Below, in pieces: positions 45,234-54,863 of a stretch of DNA of 64,000 nt (position 1 is the first letter of the stretch; every line of letters begins with the position of its first letter). Both the position numbers and the translations under genes were made by a program. Origin of the DNA: Bordetella parapertussis (GTDB lineage: Bacteria > Pseudomonadota > Gammaproteobacteria > Burkholderiales > Burkholderiaceae_C); assembly GCA_945878355.1 (NCBI GenBank), contig CAMCTC010000001.1, positions 210,358 to 274,357 on the forward strand, written 5' to 3'. The notes below the pieces were generated by a model. That model had not been told where the DNA came from. It searched no databases and saw only the letters and a list, made by a program, of their open reading frames with translations.

Positions 45234-47036
45234 ATGCCTTCCTACCATCCGCCCATTCGTGACATGCAGTTCTTGCTGCACGAGGTTTTCGGCGCTGTGG
45301 CAACGCTCAAGGGCTTGCCTGCACATGCCGAGACCGATGCCGACACGCTCAACGCCGTGCTCGAGGAGGGCGGCAAGTTCGCGTCCCAGGTGACCGCCCC
45401 GCTCAACCTGTCGGGTGACGCAGAGGGCTGCACACTGGACCAGCACAGTCACGAGGTGCGTGCGCCGCAAGGCTTCAAACAGGCTTATGAGCAGTATGTG
45501 GCTGGTGGCTGGCCGTCGCTGAGCTGTGACCCGGTCTACGGCGGCCAGGGACTGCCGCTGGTGCTCAACCAGTGCATCTACGAGATGCTGAATTCGGCCA
45601 ACCAAGCCTGGACCATGTACCCAGGCTTGTCGCACGGTGCTTACGAAGCCTTGCATGCTCACGGTACGCCGGCTCAAAAAGCGGTCTACCTGCCGCGGCT
45701 GACCAGCGGCGAATGGACCGGCACGATGTGCCTGACCGAGCCCCATTGCGGCACTGACCTGGGCTTGCTGCGCAGCAAGGCCGAGCCGATCGCCGACGGT
45801 GCTGCCGAACCGAGCTTTCGCATCAGCGGCGAGAAGATCTTCATCAGCGCCGGGGAACACGACCTGGCCGCGAACATCGTCCACCTGGTGCTGGCCAGGC
45901 TGCCCGATGCGCCAGCCGGCAGCAAGGGCATCTCGCTGTTCGTGGTGCCGAAGTTCTTGGTCAATGCCGACGGCAGTCTGGGCGTTCGCAACCCGATTTT
46001 CTGCAGCGGCCTCGAGCACAAGATGGGCATTCATGGCAATGCCACCTGTCAAATGCGGCTGGATGGCGCTGTCGGCACGCTGGTCGGTGCGCCGCACAAG
46101 GGCTTGGCGGCGATGTTCGTGATGATGAACGCGGCCCGGTTGGGCGTCGGCACGCAGTCACTGGGACTGACCGAGGTGGCCTACCAAAACGCGGTGGCCT
46201 ATGCCCGGGACAGGATCCAGATGCGTTCGCTGTCGGGCACCAAGGCGCCCAATTTGGCCGCAGACCCGATCATCGTCCATCCGGACGTTCGCAAGATGCT
46301 GCTGACCGCGCGTGCCTACGCCGAAGGCGGCCGCGCGATGCTGATGTTCACCGCACTGCAGCTTGATGTGCTGGTCTCGTCCGACGACGAGCAAGAGAAG
46401 AAGGAGGCCGACGACACCGTGGCCTTGCTCACCCCCATCATCAAGGCATTCATCACCGACAACGGCTGGATCGCGACCTCGGCTTGCATGCAGGTCTTCG
46501 GTGGCCACGGCTACATCCACGGCTCGGGCATGGAGCAGTTCGTTCGCGACGCGCGGATCAACATGATTTACGAGGGCACCAACACGATCCAGTCGCTAGA
46601 CCTGCTGGGGCGCAAGGTGCTGGGCGACAACGGCGCGAAGCTGAAGAAGTTCGGCCAACGCATCGCCGAATTCGTCGAGGAGGAGGGCGTCAGCGAAGCG
46701 ATGCAGGAGTTCGTCAACCCGCTGGCCGACCTGGGTGACAAGCTGACCAAGCTGACCACCGAAATCGGCATGAAGGCCTTTGGCAATGCCGACGAGGTCG
46801 GCGCAGCGGCGGTCGATTACCTGCGCGTTGTCGGTCACCTGTGCTTTGCCTATTTCTGGGCCAGGATGGCCAAGATTGCGCTGGATCAGCAGGGTTCAGG
46901 CGATCCGTTCTACACCGCCAAGCTGGCCACCGCGCGTTTTTACTTCGCCAAGCTGCTGCCCGAGACCGCCGGCCTGATCCGCAGTGCGCGGTCTGGCGTG
47001 ACGTCGCTGATGGCGATGGACGAGGCCTTGTTCTGA
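45234..47036 (+). CDS. acyl-CoA dehydrogenase (large, 600-residue type)
   Basis: 600 residues. It makes trans-2-enoyl-CoA from acyl-CoA with FAD. MCLTEPHCGTDLGLLRSKA is the FAD/substrate motif, GYIHGSGMEQFVRDARINMIYEGTN holds the catalytic Glu region (YEGTNTIQ). The extra C-terminal helical domain (about 470-600) marks the long ACAD family seen in proteobacteria rather than the 380-residue type. Works with the bifunctional enzyme and thiolase downstream. Confidence 0.95.
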   Translation: MPSYHPPIRDMQFLLHEVFGAVATLKGLPAHAETDADTLNAVLEEGGKFASQVTAPLNLSGDAEGCTLDQHSHEVRAPQGFKQAYEQYVAGGWPSLSCDPVYGGQGLPLVLNQCIYEMLNSANQAWTMYPGLSHGAYEALHAHGTPAQKAVYLPRLTSGEWTGTMCLTEPHCGTDLGLLRSKAEPIADGAAEPSFRISGEKIFISAGEHDLAANIVHLVLARLPDAPAGSKGISLFVVPKFLVNADGSLGVRNPIFCSGLEHKMGIHGNATCQMRLDGAVGTLVGAPHKGLAAMFVMMNAARLGVGTQSLGLTEVAYQNAVAYARDRIQMRSLSGTKAPNLAADPIIVHPDVRKMLLTARAYAEGGRAMLMFTALQLDVLVSSDDEQEKKEADDTVALLTPIIKAFITDNGWIATSACMQVFGGHGYIHGSGMEQFVRDARINMIYEGTNTIQSLDLLGRKVLGDNGAKLKKFGQRIAEFVEEEGVSEAMQEFVNPLADLGDKLTKLTTEIGMKAFGNADEVGAAAVDYLRVVGHLCFAYFWARMAKIALDQQGSGDPFYTAKLATARFYFAKLLPETAGLIRSARSGVTSLMAMDEALF

Positions 47037-47055
47037 ACAACACCAGGAGATTTCT

Positions 47056-47493
47056 ATGATTCACAAGACTTTGATCGCCCTGGCGCTGGCCGCTGCCGCC
47101 GGTGCTTCACAGGCCCAAGCCACGCCGGTGGGCTTGTGGAAGACCATCGCCGACGACGGCAAGACCGAGAAGTCTGTGGTTCGCATCGCCGAGTCGGCTG
47201 GCGTGGTCAACGGCCGGGTCGAGAAGATCCTTGACCCGGCCAAAGCAGCCAGCTTGTGCGAGGAGTGCAGCGACGATCGCAAGGGCCAGCCGGTGGCCGG
47301 CATGACCATCATCCGCGGCGCGAAGAAAGGCGACGACGGCGTCTGGGTCGGCGGCGACATCCTCGACCCGAACAACGGCAAGGTCTACAAGCTGCGCTTG
47401 AAGCCGGTGGAAGGCGGCAAGAAGCTGGAGGTTCGCGGATACCTGGGCATGCCAATGCTGGGTCGCACCCAGACCTGGATCCGGGTCGAGTGA
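47056..47493 (+). CDS. DUF2147 family exported protein
   Basis: 145 residues. Signal peptide MIHKTLIALALAAAAGASQAQ. DUF2147 core: VGLWKTIADDGKTEKSVVRI, CEECSDDRKGQPVAGM, GGDILDPNNGKVYK, EVRGYLGMPMLGRTQTWIRV. Biochemical role unknown; it is often a passenger in fatty-acid gene clusters. 19 bases after the dehydrogenase gene, 35 before the bifunctional enzyme. Confidence 0.92.
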   Translation: MIHKTLIALALAAAAGASQAQATPVGLWKTIADDGKTEKSVVRIAESAGVVNGRVEKILDPAKAASLCEECSDDRKGQPVAGMTIIRGAKKGDDGVWVGGDILDPNNGKVYKLRLKPVEGGKKLEVRGYLGMPMLGRTQTWIRVE

Positions 47494-47528
47494 GCCGTGA
47501 CATCTGTACTGAATTCACTGGAGTCAAC

Positions 47529-49910
47529 ATGAACCGTTTCAACGTGCGCAAGGTGGCCGTTCTGGGCGCCGGCGTGATGGGCGCGCAGATCGCCGCCCAT
47601 CTGGTCAATCTGCGGGTGCCGGTGTTGCTGTTCGACCTGGCGGCCAAAGAGGGTCCCAAGAACAGCATCGTGCTCAAGGCCTTGGATGGGCTGAAAAAGC
47701 TCAAGCCTTCACCGATCGGTGTGGCGAGTGACCTGGCCTTGATCCAGCCCGCCAACTACGAGGAGAACCTCGACCTGCTGGCGGGTTGTGACTTGGTGAT
47801 CGAGGCGATCGCCGAACGCTTGGACTGGAAGCGCGATCTCTACACCCTGGTCGCGCCGCACATCGCGGCGCACGCGATCGTTGCCAGCAACACCTCGGGC
47901 TTGTCGATCACCGCGCTGTCAGCGGTGATGCCCGAAGCCTTGAAGCCGCGCTTTTGCGGCATCCACTTCTTCAACCCGCCGCGTTACATGCAACTGGTTG
48001 AGTTGATTCCGACCGCCGGCACTGATCCAGCGATCCTCGATCAGCTCGAGACCTTTGTCACCCGCGGTCTGGGCAAGAGTGTGGTTCGCGCCAAGGACAC
48101 ACCCAACTTCGTCGCCAACCGCATCGGCACCGCTGGCATGCTGGCCACATTTGTCGAAGCGGATCGCTTCGGCCTGGCTTACGACGTGGTCGACGACCTG
48201 ACCGGCAAGAAGCTCGGCCGAGCCAGCTCGGGCACTTTCCGCACCGCCGACGTGGTCGGCCTCGACACTTTGGCCCATGTGGTCAAGACGCTGCAGGACA
48301 AGCTGCAGGACGATCCCTTCCATGCCAGCTATGCCACGCCTGCGGCGCTGGCCGCGCTGATCGCCGCTGGTGCACTGGGCCAGAAGGCCAAAGCCGGCTT
48401 TTTCAAGAAGGTCGGCAAGGATGTGCTTCGTTTCGACCCGGCCAAGGGTGACTATGTGCCCGCTGGCGGCAAGGCTGATGCGCTGATCGACCGCATTCTG
48501 AAAAAACCGGCGGCCGAGCGCCTGAAGCTGCTGCGAGAGTCCAGCAACCCGCAGGCCCAGTTCCTGTGGGCGATCCTGCGCAACGGTTTCCATTACGCGG
48601 CGGTGCACCTGTCCGAAGTGGCCGATTCGGCGCGCGATGTCGACCTGGCGATGCGCTGGGGCTTCGGCATGAAGCAGGGCGTGTTCGAACTCTGGCAAGA
48701 GGCAGGCTGGCAGCAGGTGGCAGCTTGGGTGAAGGACGACATCGATGCTGGCAAGGCGCTGTGCAACGCGCCGCTGCCGGGCTGGGTGTTTGACGGACGC
48801 ACGGGCGTGCACACCCCCGAAGGCTCATGGAGCGCGGCGCTGGGCAAGACCATCCCCCGCTCGACGTTGCCGGTGTACGCGCGTCAGCGTTTCCCCGAGA
48901 TGCTGCTGGGCGAGGGCGCCCAGTCGGCGATCAATGCCGGCACCGAGATCTACAAGAACGACGAGATCCGGCTCTGGACACTGGACGGCGAGGTGCTGAT
49001 CGCCAGCATCACCAGCAAGATGCACCTGATCGGCCCTGGCGTGATGGAGGGGCTGCTGAAGGCGGTCGAGTTGGCGGAAAGCGGCTATGACGGCTTGGTG
49101 ATCTGGTCGCCCGACGAACCCTTCTCGGCTGGTGCCAACCTGGAGGCCATGCTGCCGACCTTCATGAAGCTGGGTGCCAAAGGCATAGAGCCCGAGATCA
49201 AGAAGCTGCAGGACGCGCTGCTGCGAATGCGTTACGCCGCGGTGCCGACCGTGGCGGCGATGCGTGGCCTGGCGTTGGGCGGTGGCTGCGAGATCGCGCT
49301 GCACTGCGCCAAGCGTGTCGCCCACCTGGAATGCTATGTCGGATTGGTGGAAGTGGGCGTGGGGCTGATCCCCGGCGGCGGCGGCCTGACCTACATCGCC
49401 CGCCGCGCCGCCGAGAACGCTGCGGCCGCCAACAGCACCGACTTGCTGGCCTTCGTCAAGGACGGTTTCCAGGCTGCAGCGACGGCCAAGGTGGGCACCA
49501 GCGCGCTGGAAAGCCGACAGATCGGCTACTTGCTCGACAGCGATGTGGTCGTGGCGCACAAGGACGAGTTGCTGTTCGTCGCGATCGCTCAGGTCAAGGC
49601 GATGGCGGCGAGCAACTGGCGCGCGCCGATCAAGCCCTTGTTTTCGGTGGCAGGACGCTCGGGTATCGCCACCATCAAGGCCCAGTTGGTGGGCATGCGC
49701 GACGGTCAGTTCATCAGCGCGCATGACTTCCACATCGCCAGCCTGATCGCCGACGTGGTTTGCGGTGGCGAGGTCGAGGGCGGCTCGCTGGTGAGCGAGG
49801 AGTACCTGATGGCGCTGGAGCGCAAACACTTCTGCTCGCTGCTGGAGCACCCGAAATCGCAGGAACGGATCATGGGTTTGCTACAGACCGGCAAGCCGGT
49901 TCGGAACTGA
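47529..49910 (+). CDS. bifunctional 3-hydroxyacyl-CoA dehydrogenase / enoyl-CoA hydratase
   Basis: 793 residues. N-terminal NAD-binding 3HCDH domain first (KVAVLGAGVMGAQIAAHLVN; catalytic stretch GIHFFNPPRYMQLVELI), 3HCDH C-terminal domains, then the hydratase/isomerase domain at the end (about 490-700, WSPDEPFSAGANLEAM, GLALGGGCEIALHCAKRV, GVGLIPGGGG). This order is opposite to E. coli FadB and matches the FadN type. It hydrates enoyl-CoA and oxidises 3-hydroxyacyl-CoA in beta-oxidation. The frame is open upstream; the ATG at 47529 begins NAD-domain homology. Confidence 0.95.
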   Translation: MNRFNVRKVAVLGAGVMGAQIAAHLVNLRVPVLLFDLAAKEGPKNSIVLKALDGLKKLKPSPIGVASDLALIQPANYEENLDLLAGCDLVIEAIAERLDWKRDLYTLVAPHIAAHAIVASNTSGLSITALSAVMPEALKPRFCGIHFFNPPRYMQLVELIPTAGTDPAILDQLETFVTRGLGKSVVRAKDTPNFVANRIGTAGMLATFVEADRFGLAYDVVDDLTGKKLGRASSGTFRTADVVGLDTLAHVVKTLQDKLQDDPFHASYATPAALAALIAAGALGQKAKAGFFKKVGKDVLRFDPAKGDYVPAGGKADALIDRILKKPAAERLKLLRESSNPQAQFLWAILRNGFHYAAVHLSEVADSARDVDLAMRWGFGMKQGVFELWQEAGWQQVAAWVKDDIDAGKALCNAPLPGWVFDGRTGVHTPEGSWSAALGKTIPRSTLPVYARQRFPEMLLGEGAQSAINAGTEIYKNDEIRLWTLDGEVLIASITSKMHLIGPGVMEGLLKAVELAESGYDGLVIWSPDEPFSAGANLEAMLPTFMKLGAKGIEPEIKKLQDALLRMRYAAVPTVAAMRGLALGGGCEIALHCAKRVAHLECYVGLVEVGVGLIPGGGGLTYIARRAAENAAAANSTDLLAFVKDGFQAAATAKVGTSALESRQIGYLLDSDVVVAHKDELLFVAIAQVKAMAASNWRAPIKPLFSVAGRSGIATIKAQLVGMRDGQFISAHDFHIASLIADVVCGGEVEGGSLVSEEYLMALERKHFCSLLEHPKSQERIMGLLQTGKPVRN

Positions 49911-49929
49911 TGAAGCGATTTGACGAAAC

Positions 49930-50040
49930 GGCGGCGCGAACGCCAGGCTTCGTTGGGCGGTGCTCGAAATCCTCACGTAGCGCTGCTACGTTCCGGTTCC
50001 TGCGCTCCGTCCGCCTAGTCTGACGCCCGCTCGTGACGCT
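49930..50040. repeat. REP-like intergenic element
   Basis: Between the bifunctional enzyme and thiolase genes. Perfect hairpin CGTAGC/GCTACG (49976-49981/49985-49990, GCT loop) flanked by GGTTCCTGCGCTCCGTCC, a composition seen in intergenic repeats of many betaproteobacteria. No second copy in this window. Confidence 0.5.
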
Positions 50041-50096
50041 TCCTCAACACCGAACTCCGTGCATTTTTGACCATTGGTCAATTCGAAGGATCAGCT

Positions 50097-51296
50097 ATGA
50101 GCAAACAACTGCAAGACGCCTACATCGTCGCCGCCAGCCGCACGCCTATCGGCAAGTCGCACCGCGGTTTCTTCCGCAACACCCGACCTGACGACCTGTT
50201 GGTCGCGGCGATTCAGGCCGCGCTGAGGCAGGTGCCGGAGCTCGACCCTGCAGCGATCGAAGACGCGATCGTCGGCTGCGCGATGCCCGAGGGCGAACAG
50301 GGCATGAACATGGCCCGCGTGGCCGCGCTCTTGGCCGGTTTGCCCAACTCGGTGGGCGGCATCACCGTCAACCGCTTTTGCGCCTCGGGCCTGAGCGCGG
50401 TGCAGATGGCTGCCGACCGCATCCGCGTCGGCGAGGCCGACGTGATGATCGCCGCCGGCGCCGAGAGCATGAGCATGGTGCCGATGTCGGGCAACAAACC
50501 CTCGTTCAACCTGGCGGTGTTTGCGCGTGACGAGAACATCGGCATCGCCTACGGCATGGGACTGACGGCTGAAAAAGTGGCGATGCAGTGGAAGGTCAGC
50601 CGCGAGGCCCAGGACGAGTTCGCGCTGCAGAGCCATTTGAAGGCCTTGGCGGCGCAGCAGGCCGGCGCCTTTGCCGACGAGATCACCCCTGTGCAGGTGG
50701 TCGAGCGCAGGCCCAACCTGGCCACCGGCGAGGTCAACATCCAGGCACGCACTGTCAGCCTGGACGAGGGCCCACGCGCCGAAACCACGCTGGCTGCGCT
50801 GGCCAAACTGCGCGCCGTGTTCGCTGCCAAGGGCTCGGTGACGGCCGGCAACAGCTCGCAGACCAGCGACGGCGCGGGTTGCCTGATCCTGGCCAGCGAG
50901 AGTGCGGTCAAGCGCTTCGACTTGAAGCCGCTGGCGCGCTTCGTCAGCTTTGCCTCGCGCGGTGTGCCGCCCGAGCTGATGGGCATAGGCCCGATCGAGG
51001 CCATCCCTGCGGCGCTGAAGAGCGCCGGGCTGAGCCTGGCCGACATGGGTTGGATCGAGCTGAACGAGGCCTTCGCGGCGCAGGCGCTGGCGGTGATCAA
51101 CACGCTGGGCCTGAACCCGGAGGTCGTCAACCCGATGGGTGGCGCTATTGCGCTCGGCCACCCGCTGGGCGCCACGGGCGCGATCCGCGCCGCCACCGTG
51201 GTGCATGCGCTGCGCCGTCACAAGCTGAAGTACGGCATGGTCACGATGTGCGTGGGCACCGGCCAGGGTGCGGCCGGTATCTTCGAGCGGGTCTGA
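50097..51296 (+). CDS. acetyl-CoA C-acyltransferase (thiolase)
   Basis: 399 residues. It cleaves 3-ketoacyl-CoA with CoA to acetyl-CoA in beta-oxidation. Nucleophile Cys in VNRFCASGLSAVQMAADRI; C-terminal GGAIALGHPLGATGA (His) and CVGTGQGAAGIFERV (second Cys). ATG 50097 chosen; the frame starts ten codons earlier without homology. Completes the spiral with the two enzymes upstream. Confidence 0.96.
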   Translation: MSKQLQDAYIVAASRTPIGKSHRGFFRNTRPDDLLVAAIQAALRQVPELDPAAIEDAIVGCAMPEGEQGMNMARVAALLAGLPNSVGGITVNRFCASGLSAVQMAADRIRVGEADVMIAAGAESMSMVPMSGNKPSFNLAVFARDENIGIAYGMGLTAEKVAMQWKVSREAQDEFALQSHLKALAAQQAGAFADEITPVQVVERRPNLATGEVNIQARTVSLDEGPRAETTLAALAKLRAVFAAKGSVTAGNSSQTSDGAGCLILASESAVKRFDLKPLARFVSFASRGVPPELMGIGPIEAIPAALKSAGLSLADMGWIELNEAFAAQALAVINTLGLNPEVVNPMGGAIALGHPLGATGAIRAATVVHALRRHKLKYGMVTMCVGTGQGAAGIFERV

Positions 51297-51327
51297 TCCA
51301 ATTGGCGCAACCATTCCAGGAAACACC

Positions 51328-52095
51328 ATGACCATCAAGACCGCCACCCTCAACGGCGTGGCAACGATCGAGATCGCCCGGCCCGAGAAAAAGAACGCGC
51401 TGACCCAGGCGATGTACAGCGCGATGGCCGAGGCCTTGATCGCTGCCAATTCGGACGCGGCGGTGCGCGCGGTGCTGATCACCGGCCAGCCGGGCTGCTT
51501 CACCTCGGGCAACGACATCGAGGACTTCATGCAGCGCCCGCCGGGCCAGGACGGCGAGCAGCCGCCAGTGGCGCGCTTCATGCACGCCTTGCTGCAATGC
51601 GAGAAGCCGGTGGTGGCGGCAGTCACCGGTGCTGCGGTGGGCATAGGCACGACGATGCTGCTGCACTGCGATCTGGTCTATGTCAGCGACGAGGCCCGAT
51701 TGGCGATGCCGTTTGTCAGCCTAGGACTGGTGCCCGAATACGCCAGCAGCCTGCTGATTCCGGCGCTGCTGGGCCATGTCAAGGCGGCCGAGAAGCTGAT
51801 GCTGGGCGAGCCGTTTTCCGGCAGCGACGCGGTCGATTGCGGCATCGCCAACGCGGTGCTGCCGGCCGGCGAGGTGGTCAACCATGCGCGCCGGATGGCC
51901 GAGCGCTTCAACGCCCTGCCGCCGAGTGCGGTGCGCGAGACCAAGCGCCTGATGCGTGCGCCGCAGCGGGCCCAGGTGCTGCAGGTGATGCAGGCCGAGG
52001 GCGAGTTGTTCGCCCAGCGGTTGCGCAGTCCGGAGGCGATGGAAGCCTTCCAGGCTTTCTTCCAGAAGCGCAAGCCCGACTTCAGCAAGTTCTGA
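51328..52095 (+). CDS. enoyl-CoA hydratase/isomerase family protein
   Basis: 255 residues, crotonase fold: oxyanion residues in TSGNDIEDFM and AVTGAAVGIGTTMLLHCDL; VSLGLVPEYASSLLIPALLG. The usual catalytic Glu pair is not obvious, so it may be an isomerase or another crotonase. 31 bases after the thiolase stop; same operon. Confidence 0.92.
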   Translation: MTIKTATLNGVATIEIARPEKKNALTQAMYSAMAEALIAANSDAAVRAVLITGQPGCFTSGNDIEDFMQRPPGQDGEQPPVARFMHALLQCEKPVVAAVTGAAVGIGTTMLLHCDLVYVSDEARLAMPFVSLGLVPEYASSLLIPALLGHVKAAEKLMLGEPFSGSDAVDCGIANAVLPAGEVVNHARRMAERFNALPPSAVRETKRLMRAPQRAQVLQVMQAEGELFAQRLRSPEAMEAFQAFFQKRKPDFSKF

Positions 52096-52115
52096 AATCG
52101 GACCCCAGAGCTGCG

Positions 52116-52850
52116 ATGTCGCTGGCGCGTCACACCACCCTAGCGCTCAAGCTCGCGTTGTCCCCGCTGCTGCTGGCGCAGGCGCTGCAGACCCGTCGCA
52201 GATTACCTCGCTTGCCCGAGGCTGCGGGTCCACGCCGCGGCTGCGTCGGCGATGGCACTTTGCGGCTGGGCTTGCTGATCGTCGGCGACTCGTCCGCCGC
52301 TGGCGTGGGCGTGACCAGCCAGGACGACGCGCTGGCCGGTTGCTTGAGCCGGGCGCTGGCGCAGCGCCTGGGTTTGTCGGTGCACTGGCAGTTGTGCGCT
52401 CGCTCGGGCATCACCAGCGCCCAGGCGTGTGAACTGGTAGCTGAGGCCGATGCCGCCGATGTGGCGGTGGTGGTCACCGGGGTCAACGACGTCGTTGACC
52501 AGGTGCGACCGGCTACCGCAATAGCCGCGCGCGGGCAACTGGTCCAGGCCTTGGTTCAGCGCACGGGTGCGCGCCAGGTGGTGATGACGCCGGTGCCGCC
52601 GATGCACCGTTTCTCAGGCCTGCCGCAGCCGTTGCGCTGGGTGGCAGGGCGCGATGCGGCGGCGCATGAGCGCGCGCTGGCAGGCTGGGCTCAGGTGCAG
52701 CCGGGCGTCAGCCACCTGCGCTTTGACCTGCCGCTGGACGACCCCAGCATGCTGGCCCGCGACGGTTTTCATCCTGCTGCGCCGCTCTACCGGCTGTGGG
52801 GCGACGCGCTGGCCGAGCACATTGCCACGGCGGTTCGGCGTGGCATGTGA
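52116..52850 (+). CDS. SGNH/GDSL-type hydrolase
   Basis: 244 residues. Block I LLIVGDSSAAGVGV (nucleophile Ser), block III VVTGVNDVVDQV (Asn), block V DGFHPAAPLYRLWG (Asp, His). An N-terminal hydrophobic stretch (about 8-22, LALKLALSPLLLAQAL) may be a membrane anchor or signal. An esterase or lipase of unknown substrate; its place at the end of the fatty-acid cluster suggests an acyl or lipid ester. 20 bases after the hydratase gene. Confidence 0.88.
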   Translation: MSLARHTTLALKLALSPLLLAQALQTRRRLPRLPEAAGPRRGCVGDGTLRLGLLIVGDSSAAGVGVTSQDDALAGCLSRALAQRLGLSVHWQLCARSGITSAQACELVAEADAADVAVVVTGVNDVVDQVRPATAIAARGQLVQALVQRTGARQVVMTPVPPMHRFSGLPQPLRWVAGRDAAAHERALAGWAQVQPGVSHLRFDLPLDDPSMLARDGFHPAAPLYRLWGDALAEHIATAVRRGM

Positions 52851-52981
52851 ACGCGCACTGCGTTGGCGGCAGGCATGGCCCGATGCGCTGATCTTCAAGC
52901 ACCGCCCGGATGATCCTGTGCAGTCTGGCCGCCGGACACCTTTCCAAATGACTTTCTACCGGCGCTAGACGTCCCTGCCTC

Positions 52982-54814
52982 ATGCGCCATTCCGCCGCCG
53001 CCCACAGCCTGCCCACCCCTACCGTGCCGGGTGCCGCACGCACCGATTGGCAAACCCTGAACAAGCTGCTGCCCTATCTGTGGCGGTACCGCTGGCGGGT
53101 CGGTCTGGCGCTGGGCTTCCTGCTGCTGGCCAAGGTGGCCAATGTCGGCGTGCCGGTGCTGCTCAAGCACCTGGTCGATGCGCTAGCGCTCAAGCCCGGC
53201 GACATGCGCGCGGTGCTGGTCGTGCCGGCCGGGCTGCTGCTGGCCTACGCCGGCCTGCGCCTGTCGACCAGCCTGTTCACTGAATTGCGCGAGCTGGTGT
53301 TCGCCAAGGTGTCGTTTGGTGCCAGCAAGCAGATCGCGCTCGAGGTCTTCGGCCATCTGCATGCCTTGAGCCTGCGCTTTCACCTCGAGCGCCAGACCGG
53401 CGGCATGTCGCGCGACATCGAGCGCGGCACCCGGGCGCTGCAGTCGCTGGTGTCGTACTCGCTCTACACCATCGTGCCCACGCTGGTCGAGGTGACGCTG
53501 GTGCTGGGTTTTCTGGGCATCCGCTTCGACATGGGTTATGTCTGGATCACGCTGCTCGCGCTGAGCATCTACATCACCTTCACCGTGACGGTGACCGAAT
53601 GGCGGGCGCGCTTCCGGCGTGAGATGAACGAGGCCGATTCCAAGGCCCACAGCCGTGCCATCGACGCGCTGTTGAACTACGAGACCGTCAAGTACTTCAA
53701 CAACGAGGCTTTCGAGGCGCACCGCTACGACGAGGGGCTGGAGGCCTACCGTCAGGCCCAGGTCAAGAGCCAGAGCACGCTGTCGATGCTCAACACCGGC
53801 CAGCAATTGATCATCGCGCTCAGCCTGGTGGCGATGCTCTGGCGTGCCACCCAGGGCGTCGTCGAGGGACGGCTGACGCTGGGCGACTTGGTGATGGTCA
53901 ACGCCTTCCTGATCCAGCTCTACATCCCGCTCAATTTTCTGGGTGTGCTCTACCGCGAGGTCAAGCAGAGCCTGACCGATCTGGACCGGATGTTCGTACT
54001 GCTCGAGCGCGAGCGCGAGGTCGCCGATGCCCTCGGCGCGCCGGACCTGACTGTGCGCGAGGGCAGTGTGCGCTTCGAGAACGTCAGCTTCGCCTACGAT
54101 CCGTCGCGGCCCATCCTGCACGGTGTGAGCTTCGAGATCCCGGCCGGCAAGACCGTGGCGGTGGTGGGCGCCTCGGGTGCGGGCAAGAGCACCTTGGCGA
54201 GGCTGCTCTACCGTTTCTACGACGTGACCGGTGGGCGCATCACGCTCGACGGCCAGGACATCCGCTCGGTCACGCAAAACAGCTTGCGGCGGGCGATCGG
54301 CATCGTGCCGCAGGACACGGTGCTGTTCAATGACACCGTGGGCTACAACATCGGCTACGGCCGAACCGGCTCAACGACTGCGGATGTCGAGGCGGCGGCG
54401 CGCGCGGCGCACATCCACGACTTCATCGCCAGCACGCCCATGGGCTACGCGACGATGGTCGGTGAGCGCGGGCTGAAGCTGTCGGGCGGCGAGAAGCAGC
54501 GTGTGGCGATCGCCCGAACGCTGCTGAAGAACCCGCCGGTGCTGATCTTCGACGAGGCGACTTCGGCGCTTGACTCGGCCAACGAGCGCGCGATCCAGGC
54601 TGAGTTGAAGAGCGCGGCGCAGGGCAAGACGGCCTTGGTGATCGCGCACCGGTTGTCGACCGTGGCCGACGCGCACGAGATCGTGGTGCTCGATGGTGGC
54701 CGGGTCGCCGAGCGTGGGTCGCACGCCGCGCTGCTGGCCTTGGGTGGGCGTTACGCCGAGATGTGGCGGCTGCAGCAGTCGGCTGACACCGACGGCGACA
54801 AGCTCGGCGCTTGA
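52982..54814 (+). CDS. ABC exporter of the Atm1/HMT1 heavy-metal class
   Basis: 610 residues, half-transporter. Six membrane segments in residues about 35-330; YFNNEAFEAHRYDEGL is the Atm1-class motif where thiol or glutathione conjugates bind. Nucleotide domain about 360-590: Walker A GASGAGKST, signature LSGGEKQRVAIART, Walker B VLIFDEATSALD, H-loop IAHRLST. Atm1-type exporters move glutathione-polysulphide or metal conjugates. Single gene. Confidence 0.93.
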   Translation: MRHSAAAHSLPTPTVPGAARTDWQTLNKLLPYLWRYRWRVGLALGFLLLAKVANVGVPVLLKHLVDALALKPGDMRAVLVVPAGLLLAYAGLRLSTSLFTELRELVFAKVSFGASKQIALEVFGHLHALSLRFHLERQTGGMSRDIERGTRALQSLVSYSLYTIVPTLVEVTLVLGFLGIRFDMGYVWITLLALSIYITFTVTVTEWRARFRREMNEADSKAHSRAIDALLNYETVKYFNNEAFEAHRYDEGLEAYRQAQVKSQSTLSMLNTGQQLIIALSLVAMLWRATQGVVEGRLTLGDLVMVNAFLIQLYIPLNFLGVLYREVKQSLTDLDRMFVLLEREREVADALGAPDLTVREGSVRFENVSFAYDPSRPILHGVSFEIPAGKTVAVVGASGAGKSTLARLLYRFYDVTGGRITLDGQDIRSVTQNSLRRAIGIVPQDTVLFNDTVGYNIGYGRTGSTTADVEAAARAAHIHDFIASTPMGYATMVGERGLKLSGGEKQRVAIARTLLKNPPVLIFDEATSALDSANERAIQAELKSAAQGKTALVIAHRLSTVADAHEIVVLDGGRVAERGSHAALLALGGRYAEMWRLQQSADTDGDKLGA

Positions 54815-54863
54815 GCCTCGACAGGCTGCTCGGAGGGCCTGCCCAGACCCTTAAACTGCTGCG